Source: Diaphorobacter caeni (GTDB lineage: Bacteria; Pseudomonadota; Gammaproteobacteria; Burkholderiales; Burkholderiaceae_C). From it: 64,000 nt of DNA. Each line of letters starts with the position of its first letter. Within the stretch, counting starts at the first letter, position 1. This document shows positions 11,603-19,927 of the stretch, one piece after another. Below the pieces are notes generated by a model that was given only the letters and a program-made list of their open reading frames with translations, searched no databases and was not told the origin of the DNA. The position numbers and the translations under genes were made by a program. Location: NCBI RefSeq assembly GCF_015354245.1, contig NZ_JADKYZ010000002.1:558001-622000 (forward strand), written 5' to 3'.

Positions 11603-12441
11603 ACCGAATCACCGCATCCCTTCCCTCGCTTGCGCCCGCCGAACAGCGCGTGGCGAAGCTCGTGCTGGACGACCCGCGCGCGTTCTCCCACCTGCCGGTG
11701 CGCGAACTCGCGGCCCGCGCCAACGTGAGCAAGCCGACCGTCGTGCGCTTCTGCCGCAGCATGGGCTATGACGGCCTCGCCGATTTCAAGCTCAAGCTCG
11801 CGGGCAGCGTGAGCGAGGGCGTGCCCTTCATCCACCGCAGCGTGGACGCCGACGACAAGACCGGCGACGTGCTCGTCAAGGTCGTGGACAACGCGGTCGC
11901 CGCCTTCCTGCAGTACCGCAACGCCGCGAGCACTGCGGCGCTCGAACGTGCCGCAAAAGCCATCGCGTCGACCTGGCAGACCGGCAAGCGCATCGAGTTC
12001 TACGGTGCGGGCAACTCGGGCATCGTCGCGCAGGACGGACAGCACAAGTTCTTTCGCCTCGGCATCACCAGCATCAGCACCAGCGACGGCCACATGCAGG
12101 TGATGAGCGCCACCATGCTCGGCAAGGGCGACTGCGTGGTCATCATCAGCAACTCGGGCCGCACGCGAGATCTGATGGACGCGGCCGACATCGCGCGCAA
12201 GAACGGCGCGACGACGATCGCGATCACCGCCAGCGGCTCACCGCTCGCGCACACCTGCGAAATCCACCTCGCCGCCGATCACCCCGAGGGTTACGACCGC
12301 TACAGCCCCATGGTCTCGCGCCTGCTGCACCTGCTCATCATCGACGTGCTCGCCACCGCCGTGGCACTGCAGATCGGCGAACCGCTGCAGCCGGTACTGC
12401 AGCAGATGAAGAACAATCTGCGGGCGAAACGCTATACCTGA
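11596..12441 (+). CDS. hexR: MurR/RpiR-family regulator, probable HexR
   Basis: 281 residues from ATG 11596 (MLDRITASLPSLAPAEQRVAK), which lies inside the last codons of zwf. The N-terminal RpiR helix-turn-helix (VRELAARANVSKPTVVRFCRSMGYDG) is followed by a SIS sugar-isomerase domain (EFYGAGNSGIVAQD, IISNSGRTRDLMDAA). HexR-type proteins repress zwf and other glucose genes and are released by 2-keto-3-deoxy-6-phosphogluconate. Context (coupled to zwf, divergent from tal-pgi) supports that role; assignment to hexR rather than another RpiR member is inference. No exact TTGT-N7/8-ACAA operator was found between tal and zwf. Confidence 0.85.
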   Translation: MLDRITASLPSLAPAEQRVAKLVLDDPRAFSHLPVRELAARANVSKPTVVRFCRSMGYDGLADFKLKLAGSVSEGVPFIHRSVDADDKTGDVLVKVVDNAVAAFLQYRNAASTAALERAAKAIASTWQTGKRIEFYGAGNSGIVAQDGQHKFFRLGITSISTSDGHMQVMSATMLGKGDCVVIISNSGRTRDLMDAADIARKNGATTIAITASGSPLAHTCEIHLAADHPEGYDRYSPMVSRLLHLLIIDVLATAVALQIGEPLQPVLQQMKNNLRAKRYT

Positions 12442-12458
12442 TCGGGGCGGGACTGCCG

Positions 12459-12482
12459 TGATGCGCGTTCAGACGCGCATCA
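12459..12482. terminator. Perfect stem-loop between converging hexR and the chaperone gene
   Basis: TGATGCGCGT (12459-12468) and ACGCGCATCA (12473-12482) form a perfect 10-bp stem with a TCAG loop. It spans the last codons (MMRV-stop) of the chaperone gene and lies 17 bases after the hexR stop. There is no T-run on either side, so a bidirectional terminator or mRNA 3'-end stabiliser is only a suggestion. Confidence 0.4.
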
Positions 12483-12969
12483 TCAGATGATCGGGCACAG
12501 ACTGCACGCTGGATGTACCCACGCTCGTCGCTGCGGCATCGACGCGAGCGTCGGCTTTTTCGGAGGGGCCGATGCTCTCCAGCCGACGCACCCAATGTTC
12601 CGACGTGTTGATGAATCGCTCGAAAACCTGCAGCATGGTCGGCGACGTCATGTGCTCGAGCGCCAGAGCTCGGCTCAGCACGATCTGGCGCTGTCCACCG
12701 TCCAGCCCCAGCGTCGCACCCTGCGTGCCGTCACCGAAGAGGTTCGCCTCCAGCAACTCGCGGTACAGCGACTCCAGCCCTCCTGCAGGAATGCCGCCAA
12801 GCACGCAGTACATTTGGACGATCTGCTCGTCCGGCAGGTGCTCGAAATCGATGCCCACCCGTTCACCAACCATCAATCGCGCGCAGTGCTGCGCGTTGAA
12901 GGCCAGTGGATGCGCCAGTCCAATGTTCTGACCTAGATCCCGCAGCAACTGCTCAGCGGAAATGCTCAT
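12469..12969 (-). CDS. CesT-like type III secretion chaperone
   Basis: 166 residues from ATG 12969, with AAGGAG eight bases upstream; the longer frame lacks its own site. The pattern is that of class I (CesT/Tir-type) secretion chaperones: an N-terminal helix (MSISAEQLLRDLGQNIGL), strands around ARLMVGERVGIDF and QMYCVLGGIP, a helix LESLYRELLEANLFG, and strands TLGLDGGQRQIVLSRAL, then a C-terminal helix. Such proteins bind the N-terminal region of one effector as a dimer in the cytoplasm. It lies 48 bases downstream of the large gene at 13018 on the same strand, the usual arrangement of an effector and its dedicated chaperone. No secretion apparatus gene is in the window. The last 40 residues look disordered. 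Confidence 0.75.
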   Translation of the reverse strand: MSISAEQLLRDLGQNIGLAHPLAFNAQHCARLMVGERVGIDFEHLPDEQIVQMYCVLGGIPAGGLESLYRELLEANLFGDGTQGATLGLDGGQRQIVLSRALALEHMTSPTMLQVFERFINTSEHWVRRLESIGPSEKADARVDAAATSVGTSSVQSVPDHLMMRV

Positions 12970-13017
12970 TCGATGTTCTCCTTGGTTTGATTTCAACGCA
13001 ACGTGCTGCAAGCCGCA

Positions 13018-15504
13018 TCACGTCAGTTCGAAATGGCTGGCAAACGATACCGGCCCGTCGTAGCCGAATGTTCCATTGGCGTCGCAATGGATACGCCCGG
13101 ATATCGAAATGAAGCTCGCATCCGGGTTGACCTTGGCCGTCTCCCCCGTCAGGGTTGGAATCGGATCTCCCGGTATGAATGACAAGATGGTGAGGTCTTT
13201 AAAATGTCCCAAGGTGTAGGTCACATTGAGAAAGTGCCCACCATGGCCATCGGATTCCACATGGAAGCTTTTGGAATGTTCGTGACTGCCACCGAGCATG
13301 AAGTTTCTGCCATCGGGAAGCGTGATCGGCGCTCCCGGCTTGTTCATCAGCCCATCGAAATCAGAGAGAAGCCCTTGATGCAGGATGCGCGAGATGGTCA
13401 GTGCCCTGTTGACATCGCCACCCGTCATTTTCAGTAGATTGACCTCTGCTTCATTCACCATGAGGTCATTGGCGGCCAGAGTGGACAATTGTCCCGTCTG
13501 CTGAACAGGATTGGCCAACGGCTGCTTGTTGCCGCTCGCATCCGTGAAGGCATAGGGCGTAGCCCGCGTGAGATCCTTTCGCAAATCCTTGCTGATGGCG
13601 CCTTGTGGAGATGCCGACGCATAGCGTTGACTTTGCTGGACGAAGGTTTGAAGCTCCGCATCCAGCCTTGCCTGCTGCTGCGTGTTCAGTATCTGAACCC
13701 CGCAAGCGTGCACCAGTCCCCGGTCGTCACCGATCACGCCATAGACCGAACCCACAATGGCCGCAGCCGAGCTGAAAGGCGATTTCGGCGGCGTCGCAGC
13801 GCCCATGTCCCGCGCCTCAAGATCCAGCGCCACGCAATGCCTGAGCATCCGCAGATCGACCGCGCGGCTCATCATCTCCTTGCCCAAGGCTGGCGAGAAA
13901 TTCCCGTCATCCATCAGCACATTGCTGGCGGTTTTGCTCAACGTGTCGCACAGCTCGTTCATCACCGGCAAACGCATGGTGGCCGCCAGCTCCGTCACCT
14001 GCCCCGATTCGAGCGTCATCAGGGCCTTGAGCATCAAGCTCTCGCGCAGTTCCATGAGCTGATCCTCGCCATCGATCTTGCTGCCCAGCGCCATGAACAG
14101 CTTCAAGGCATCATCTCCCACCTTGCTCAACGCCTCCAGATGCACCAGAGCCTCCTCTGGGCGAGCACAGCGGAATGCCGCCGATACTGGCGCAAACGCC
14201 GCCGCATAGTTCTGCTCCATCTGACTTTTCATCAGACTGGCTCTTGCCTTCAGTTCATCGCTGCATCCCTGGATGCCGAACTCCTTGAGAGACTGAAGCA
14301 GCGTGATCACCTGGTCGTCGGACAGGCTCGCCACCTCCGCATGTGTGAGCGTCGCCAGCGACGCGGCCAGTGTCTGGACCTGCTGCTCAATCTTCGTTGC
14401 GCCCAATCGGTGCAAATGATTCAGTTCCGCATGGGCGTCGGACTGCTTCAACGTCTGGTGTGCAGCCGACAGGTCCGAAGCCAGTGTCGGAAGATTCCGC
14501 GGCAGCGTCGAGAGACTCGTCAATTGGGACAGCACGGAGTTTTCAAGCTGATCTGCGCGCGTCGTGACCGCCCCCATGATGAGATTGCGGCTCGCACCCA
14601 CGTCTTCGCCGGCCAAGCGCGTCTGCGTGTGCAGCAGCGTGTACATGTCGGCGCTGGGCATGCTGTTCAGAATGAACGACGTCAGTGACGCGGCCGTCTG
14701 CTGCTGGGTGATCGTTGGCGCCTCTGGATCGACATGCAGGTCGATTGCCTGCAGCAGCACGGCATTCGACAACTCCTTGAATTGGTCCGGAGGCAAGCGG
14801 CCGTAGCCACATTGCATCAGCGCGTCGCTCGCCAACTGATGCAGCATGTCGTAGGTTCCACGCCCGCTGGCATTCTGAAGCACCTGCTGACTGACCTGCG
14901 CCATCGCAAGGTCCAACGAGGTGGACAGCTCCGAGTACACATGGTCCATCACCACTTGCTCCTGCTGAATGATGCCTTTGTCCAGGGCTCCTTTCAGTTG
15001 CTTGAGTGCGGTGCTGGCGTCCACGAGCGAAGGCTCAAGCTCTGCCAGCGCCTGCTTGAGCTGATGGATGTCCGCCATGTCCATGCGCGACAAGGCGGAG
15101 TTCACGGACTGCTCCAGCACACCCGAGAATTTCGCGCCGGCCTTGAGTGCTCCAGAGGCCGCGCCTTCGAGCTTGCTCGCCCATTTCCCCACTTCACCGA
15201 CAGAGCCACCCGGCGTGGTCAATGCGCCAATGCATTTCTCCACCCCCTGCGTCGTCGCATGCACTCCCTCCCGCACTTTCCGGGCAGCGCGTGCCGCGCT
15301 GGTCTCGCCAGTCAAACCAAACACCCGGGACAAAAGCGCCGGAGCGGGTGGCGAAGCAAGTGCTGTTCTCACGGCCACTCTGGCGGGCATCGGAGTGGCT
15401 GGCCGTATTGAATGCCCGCCAAACGTCGCATTGCCGGGCACACTTTGCGGCTGCGGTTGCGCGACGGGTGCCGACAGTCCGGGATTGACAGTTTGGAGGC
15501 TCAT
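13018..15504 (-). CDS. Candidate type III secreted effector, unrecognised family
   Basis: 828 residues from ATG 15504 (AAGGA seven bases upstream). I do not recognise the family. The first 55 residues are rich in Ser, Pro, Gln, Thr and Ala with no hydrophobic stretch, which fits a type III secretion signal plus chaperone-binding region. The middle is almost entirely predicted helix and polar, with no membrane segment, Cys-rich motif or recognisable enzyme signature. The C-terminal 90 residues are different: a His/Gly-rich stretch (GGSHEHSKSFHVESDGHGGH, from about 739) followed by beta-type sequence. GC looks lower than neighbours: one 60-base line here (13201-13260) is 50% GC, against 63% for 12121-12180 in hexR. 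It sits upstream of the CesT-like gene and behind an Hrp-box-like element. The effector role is inference from context. Confidence 0.6.
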   Translation of the reverse strand: MSLQTVNPGLSAPVAQPQPQSVPGNATFGGHSIRPATPMPARVAVRTALASPPAPALLSRVFGLTGETSAARAARKVREGVHATTQGVEKCIGALTTPGGSVGEVGKWASKLEGAASGALKAGAKFSGVLEQSVNSALSRMDMADIHQLKQALAELEPSLVDASTALKQLKGALDKGIIQQEQVVMDHVYSELSTSLDLAMAQVSQQVLQNASGRGTYDMLHQLASDALMQCGYGRLPPDQFKELSNAVLLQAIDLHVDPEAPTITQQQTAASLTSFILNSMPSADMYTLLHTQTRLAGEDVGASRNLIMGAVTTRADQLENSVLSQLTSLSTLPRNLPTLASDLSAAHQTLKQSDAHAELNHLHRLGATKIEQQVQTLAASLATLTHAEVASLSDDQVITLLQSLKEFGIQGCSDELKARASLMKSQMEQNYAAAFAPVSAAFRCARPEEALVHLEALSKVGDDALKLFMALGSKIDGEDQLMELRESLMLKALMTLESGQVTELAATMRLPVMNELCDTLSKTASNVLMDDGNFSPALGKEMMSRAVDLRMLRHCVALDLEARDMGAATPPKSPFSSAAAIVGSVYGVIGDDRGLVHACGVQILNTQQQARLDAELQTFVQQSQRYASASPQGAISKDLRKDLTRATPYAFTDASGNKQPLANPVQQTGQLSTLAANDLMVNEAEVNLLKMTGGDVNRALTISRILHQGLLSDFDGLMNKPGAPITLPDGRNFMLGGSHEHSKSFHVESDGHGGHFLNVTYTLGHFKDLTILSFIPGDPIPTLTGETAKVNPDASFISISGRIHCDANGTFGYDGPVSFASHFELT

Positions 15505-15563
15505 GACAACGTCCTTAGAAGAAAGGCGGCCATGGATCCAATCGATCCACATCCGCATCATTC

Positions 15564-15591
15564 TGAGTAACACCGCCACGACATTGGTTCC
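15564..15591 (-). promoter_or_regulatory. Hrp-box-like (HrpL/BtrS-type ECF sigma) promoter
   Basis: On the minus strand GGAACC (15591-15586), a 15-base spacer, and TTACTCA (15570-15564). The HrpL consensus is GGAACC-N15/16-CCACNNA: the -35 half and spacing match exactly and the -10 half matches in its ACxxA core, with TT in place of CC. The expected transcription start leaves a leader of roughly 50 bases before ATG 15504. Confidence 0.5.
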
Positions 15592-15658
15592 ATGACCTCA
15601 CCGCCAATGCCTGCACGCAGCCAGATGGCGAGCACGCTGCGATCAGGAAATCATGCCT

Positions 15659-16708
15659 TCACGCCGGCACGAGCACCACCGGAATGCGCCCCTCCTCAAC
15701 GGCGTGGCAAGCCACGCGCGATGCGCCATCGCCGAGCAGCTGCGGACGCTCGCTGCGGCAACGTTCGTTCGCGAACGGGCAGCGCGGGTTGAACGCGCAG
15801 CCAGGTGGAGGATTCAGCGGGTTGGGCACCTCGCCACGCACCGGCGTGCGTGCGCGGCCCGTGTCGTGCATTTTCGGGATCGCGTCGAGCAGCATGCGGG
15901 TGTAAGGGTGACGCGGACGCGAGAACAGCTCCTGCTTGTCCGCGATCTCGACCAGTCGTCCCAGATACATCACGCCAACCTGGTCGCTCACATGCCGCAC
16001 CACGGCGAGGTTGTGGCTGATGAAGAGATAAGTGAGGTGCTGCTTGCGCTGCAGGTCCTTCATGATGTTGAGCACCTGCGCCTGCACCGAGACGTCGAGC
16101 GCCGACGTCGGCTCGTCGCAGACCAGAAATTCGGGCTCGGTCGCCAACGCGCGCGCAATCGAGATGCGCTGGCGTTGCCCTCCCGAGAACTGGTGCGGGT
16201 ACTTGGCCATGTCCGCCGGAGCCAGCCCCACGGACTGCAGCAGTTCGCCCACGCGCTGCGTCAGCGCTTGCTTGTCGCTGATGAGGCCGTGTTCGATCAA
16301 CGGCTCGGCCACGATGTCGCGCACCAGCCAGCGCGGATTCAGGCTGGCGTACGGGTCCTGAAAGATCATCTGGATGCGGCGGCGCATGCTGCGCATGTCG
16401 CTTCCGGCATAGGCCGCATGCGCGTCCTTGCCATCGAACTCGAAGCTGCCGCGCGTGGGCTCGTAGAGACCCACGAGCAGGCGCGCCACGGTGCTCTTGC
16501 CGCAGCCCGATTCGCCGACGAGCGCGAGCGTCTTGCCCTTCTGGATCTCGAAGCTCACGCCGTCCACCGCATGCAGCAGTGCGCGCGGCTTGCGCTCGAG
16601 CACGCGGTTGAGCCACGGCGGCGACACATCGAAAGTCTTGGCCAGATCCTGCGCGCGCACCAGTGGCTGTGTCGGTGACGATGCGGGGTTGTGATCGCGG
16701 TCGCTCAT
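15659..16708 (-). CDS. Dipeptide/oligopeptide-type ABC transporter ATP-binding protein (OppF/DppF-like)
   Basis: 349 residues from ATG 16708, which overlaps the preceding ATPase stop (ATGA). Walker A is GESGCGKST, the Q-loop is in MIFQDPYASLNPR, the signature is [15 protein letters not shown], and Walker B is FLVCDEPTSALD. The C-terminal oligopeptide-binding region has the CAFNPRCPFANERC cysteine cluster typical of OppD/F ATPases. It is the last gene of a five-gene operon reading leftwards from 20911. It energises import of peptides or related compounds from the cytoplasmic face of the inner membrane. The substrate is uncertain. Confidence 0.92.
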   Translation of the reverse strand: MSDRDHNPASSPTQPLVRAQDLAKTFDVSPPWLNRVLERKPRALLHAVDGVSFEIQKGKTLALVGESGCGKSTVARLLVGLYEPTRGSFEFDGKDAHAAYAGSDMRSMRRRIQMIFQDPYASLNPRWLVRDIVAEPLIEHGLISDKQALTQRVGELLQSVGLAPADMAKYPHQFSGGQRQRISIARALATEPEFLVCDEPTSALDVSVQAQVLNIMKDLQRKQHLTYLFISHNLAVVRHVSDQVGVMYLGRLVEIADKQELFSRPRHPYTRMLLDAIPKMHDTGRARTPVRGEVPNPLNPPPGCAFNPRCPFANERCRSERPQLLGDGASRVACHAVEEGRIPVVLVPA

Positions 16709-17712
16709 GCGGGAACTCCTGTCGCTGCCACGCCTGTCCCCGCCGTGTTTTCGCGGAGCCAGCACGCGGCCTGCGTCGCACCCGCGGGAAGCAGGTCGGG
16801 GCGCTCGCTGCGGCAGCGGTCGAACACCTGCGTGCAGCGCGGGTTGAACGCGCACCCCGTGGGAATGGCGTTCAGACGCGGCATCGCGCCGTCGATCTGG
16901 TTGAGGCGCTCGCGGTCTTCGTCCATGTCGGGAATCGATGCCATGAGGCCAGCGGTGTAGGGGTGGGCGGGATGGTTGATGACCTCGTGCACCGGGCCGA
17001 TCTCCGCGACGCGTCCGGCGTACATCACGGCCACTCGGTCGCAGGTTTCGGCGATCACGCCCATGTCGTGCGTGATCAGCATGACGGCCGCGCCGCGCGA
17101 GCGGCAGATGTTCTTGAGCAGCGTGATGATCTGCGCCTGGATCGACACGTCCAGCGCGGTGGTGGGCTCGTCGGCGACGATCAGTTCGGGCTCGGCCGCG
17201 AGCGCGAGCGCGATCACCACGCGCTGGCGCATGCCGCCCGAGAACTGGTGCGGATAGTGATCGATGCGCTGCTCCGCCGCCGGAATGCCGGTGTCCTTGA
17301 GCAGCGAGATCGCCCGCTCGCGCGCCTGCGCGGCATTCAGCGGCAGATGCGTGGTGATGGTCTCGATGAGCTGGCGGCCGACGGTGTACAGCGGATTGAG
17401 CGAGGTGAGCGGATCCTGGAAGATCGCGCCGATGCGCCGGCCCCGGATGTGGCGCATCTTCTCTGCTGGCAGGTTGTCGATGCGCTCGCCGTTCAGCAGA
17501 ATCTGGCCCGAGGCGATGTGCCCCGGCGGCTCCAGCAGGCCGATGATGGACGCGCCGGTAAGCGACTTGCCCGCACCGGACTCGCCCACCACGCCCAGGA
17601 TTTCTCCGGGCGCTATCGAGAAGGAAATGTTGTCGAGCGCGCGCAGCGTGCCCTTGCGGTTCGGGAATTCGACGACGAGGTTCTGGACATCCAGCAATGA
17701 CATGGCGCTCAC
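16705..17712 (-). CDS. Dipeptide/oligopeptide-type ABC transporter ATP-binding protein (OppD/DppD-like)
   Basis: 335 residues. Walker A is GESGAGKSL, with a terminal Leu-containing variant common in DppD; the Q-loop is in AIFQDPLTSLNPLYTVG; the signature FSGGMRQRVVIALAL and Walker B LIVADEPTTALD are intact. The C-terminal cysteine cluster GCAFNPRCTQVFDRC matches the [4Fe-4S]-type OppD/DppD tail. It pairs with the downstream ATPase as the heterodimeric motor of the importer. It starts one base after the permease stop and overlaps the next gene by four bases. Confidence 0.92.
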   Translation of the reverse strand: MSAMSLLDVQNLVVEFPNRKGTLRALDNISFSIAPGEILGVVGESGAGKSLTGASIIGLLEPPGHIASGQILLNGERIDNLPAEKMRHIRGRRIGAIFQDPLTSLNPLYTVGRQLIETITTHLPLNAAQARERAISLLKDTGIPAAEQRIDHYPHQFSGGMRQRVVIALALAAEPELIVADEPTTALDVSIQAQIITLLKNICRSRGAAVMLITHDMGVIAETCDRVAVMYAGRVAEIGPVHEVINHPAHPYTAGLMASIPDMDEDRERLNQIDGAMPRLNAIPTGCAFNPRCTQVFDRCRSERPDLLPAGATQAACWLRENTAGTGVAATGVPA

Positions 17713-17713
17713 C

Positions 17714-18640
17714 TCAACGCAGGCGGGGGTTGAGGGCGTCGCGCAACCAGTCGCCCAACAGATTGACGGACAAAGCGATCAGCACCAGCATGATGCCGGG
17801 GAACACCGTGATCCACCATTCGCCGGAAAACAGGTAGTCGTTGCCGATGCGGATCAGCGTGCCGAGCGATGGCGAGGTGGGCGGCGCGCCGACGCCGAGA
17901 AAGGACAGCGTCGCCTCCGTGATGATCGCCGTCGCGACCTGGATGGTGGCGAGCACCATCACCGGACCGAGCACGTTGGGCAGCACATGGCGGCGCATGA
18001 TGCGAAACGGCGGCACGCCCGTCACGCGCGCGGCCTGCACGTATTCCTTGCCGTACTCGACCATGGTGCTGGCGCGCACCGTGCGCGCGTACTGCACCCA
18101 GCCGTTGCTGCCGGCAAAGGCAATCGCCAGCACCAGCACGGCGAACGCGACGCCCTCGGCAGCGTTCGGAAAGACGGCGCGGGCGACACCGGCGATCAAG
18201 AGCGCCACCAGAATCGCGGGGAACGAGGACACCACGTCGCAGGCACGCATGAGCAGTGCATCGATCCAGCCGCCCTTGGCGCCCGAGATCAGACCCAGCG
18301 TCACGCCGATCACGATGGACAGCGCCACCGACACCACACCGACGATCAGCGAGATGCGCGCACCGTAGATCAGCGCCGAGAGAATGTCGCGTCCCTGATC
18401 GTCCGTGCCGAGCGGATATTTGCCCGTGCCCTGCTCCAGCCATGCGGGCGGAAGACGCGCGTCCGACAGCTCGAGCGTGGTCAGATCGAACGGATTGTGC
18501 GGAGCCACCCAGGCGGCAAACACCGAACAGAAGATGCAGACGAAGGCGATCGCCGCCGCCAGCATGGCGACCGGCGAAGATCGGAAGCTGTGCGCGACAT
18601 CGCTGTCCCACCAGCGGGCAAGGGTTGATTTCATCGACAT
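17714..18640 (-). CDS. Dipeptide/oligopeptide-type ABC transporter permease (DppC-like)
   Basis: About 308 residues from ATG 18640; a second in-frame ATG two codons later is equally possible. An N-terminal membrane anchor (residues 20-45) is followed by GTDDQGRDILSALIYGARISL, the conserved DppC periplasmic segment, then five further membrane helices and the EAA loop (EYVQAARVTGVPPFRIMRRHVLPN) that docks on the ATPase. It lies 65 bases downstream of the M20 hydrolase gene, an unusual position because DppC normally follows DppB directly. Confidence 0.9.
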   Translation of the reverse strand: MSMKSTLARWWDSDVAHSFRSSPVAMLAAAIAFVCIFCSVFAAWVAPHNPFDLTTLELSDARLPPAWLEQGTGKYPLGTDDQGRDILSALIYGARISLIVGVVSVALSIVIGVTLGLISGAKGGWIDALLMRACDVVSSFPAILVALLIAGVARAVFPNAAEGVAFAVLVLAIAFAGSNGWVQYARTVRASTMVEYGKEYVQAARVTGVPPFRIMRRHVLPNVLGPVMVLATIQVATAIITEATLSFLGVGAPPTSPSLGTLIRIGNDYLFSGEWWITVFPGIMLVLIALSVNLLGDWLRDALNPRLR

Positions 18641-18705
18641 GTGCTCTGCGCCTTTTGTTTGAATTGCCTGCCCATTGCGTTTCGTGGTTCGCTCATGCCC
18701 ATGAT

Positions 18706-19926
18706 TCACTCCGCCGCGGCCAGCGGCATGCCCTGCTCGATGAGGCCCGCATGCAGCGCCGCGCCCAGCGGAAGGATGTCGTCATTGAAGTCGTAGCGGC
18801 TGTTGTGCAGTGTGCTGTTGCCCGCGCCCATGCCCTGGCCAATGCGCAGATACGCACCCGGCTTGTTCTGCAGCATGAACGAGAAATCCTCGGCCCCCAT
18901 GCTGGGCTCGAGGTCCCGCACCAGGTTCTCCTCGCCCACGATGGTGGCCGCCACGTCACCGGCGAAGCGCGCTTCGCTCTCGGTGTTGATCGTGGCCGGG
19001 TAGATGCGCTCGTAGCGCACGTTCACGCTCGCCCCAAAGCCCATGGCGATGCCGTTGCAGACTTCCTGAATGCGCCGCTCCACCATCTCCTGCACGGCGG
19101 GGTCGAACGAGCGCACGGTGCCCACCAGCGTCGCGCTTCCCGGCAGCACGCTGAAAGCACCGAGATCGCCTGCCTGCACCGCGCACAGGCTCACCACCGC
19201 ACTGTCCAGCGGCCGCACATTGCGCGCAACGATGCCCTGCACCGCCGTGATGATGTGGCCCGCGACCAGCACCACGTCGACGGTCTGATAGGGATGCGCA
19301 CCGTGTCCGCCCCTGCCCGTGATCTCGATGGTGATGCGGTCGGCCGCCGCCATCATCGGACCATCGTTGAGACCCACGGTGCCCGGCTTCATCTGCGGCC
19401 AGTTGTGCATGGCGAAGACCGACTGGATGGGAAAACGCTCGAACAGGCCGTCCTCGATCATCACGCGCGCCCCGCCAAGCCCCTCCTCGGCCGGTTGGAA
19501 GATCAGCGCCGCCGTGCCGTCAAACTGCCGCGTCGCGGCCAGATAGCGCGCCGCGCCCAGCAGCATGGTGACGTGGCCATCATGCCCGCAGCCATGCATC
19601 AGCCCCTGCCTGCAGGACTTCCAGGTGAACTCATTGCTCTCCTGCATCGGCAGCGCGTCCATGTCGGCACGCAGGGCCATCATGCTGCCGCTTGCGCGCG
19701 TCTGGCCGTGGATCAGCGCGACCATCCCGGTGCGGCCGATGTGCTCATGCACCTCGTCCACGCCGCTCTGGCGCAACGCCTCGGCAATGCGCTTGCTCGT
19801 GTACTGCTCCTCAAACCCCAGCTCAGGGTGCGCATGAAGGTCGCGCCGGAACGCGGTCAATTCGGGATGAAACCGCGTGATGTGCGCAAACGCCCGTCCG
19901 CCCGCCTTCCATCGTGTCGTCTGCAT
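18706..19926 (-). CDS. M20-family amidohydrolase/peptidase
   Basis: 406 residues from ATG 19926, one base after the upstream permease stop. Metal-binding and catalytic motifs of the M20D group (IAA-amino-acid hydrolase, hippurate hydrolase, N-acyl-amino-acid amidohydrolase) are present: RADMDALPM, MHGCGHDGHVTMLLGAA, FQPAEEGLGGA and a late His-containing SMGAEDFSFML. The enzyme would remove an acyl or amino-acid moiety from a substrate brought in by the surrounding transporter, so import and cleavage are encoded in one operon. No signal peptide is seen, consistent with cytoplasmic action after uptake. The exact substrate is unknown. Confidence 0.9.
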   Translation of the reverse strand: MQTTRWKAGGRAFAHITRFHPELTAFRRDLHAHPELGFEEQYTSKRIAEALRQSGVDEVHEHIGRTGMVALIHGQTRASGSMMALRADMDALPMQESNEFTWKSCRQGLMHGCGHDGHVTMLLGAARYLAATRQFDGTAALIFQPAEEGLGGARVMIEDGLFERFPIQSVFAMHNWPQMKPGTVGLNDGPMMAAADRITIEITGRGGHGAHPYQTVDVVLVAGHIITAVQGIVARNVRPLDSAVVSLCAVQAGDLGAFSVLPGSATLVGTVRSFDPAVQEMVERRIQEVCNGIAMGFGASVNVRYERIYPATINTESEARFAGDVAATIVGEENLVRDLEPSMGAEDFSFMLQNKPGAYLRIGQGMGAGNSTLHNSRYDFNDDILPLGAALHAGLIEQGMPLAAAE

Positions 19927-19927
19927 G

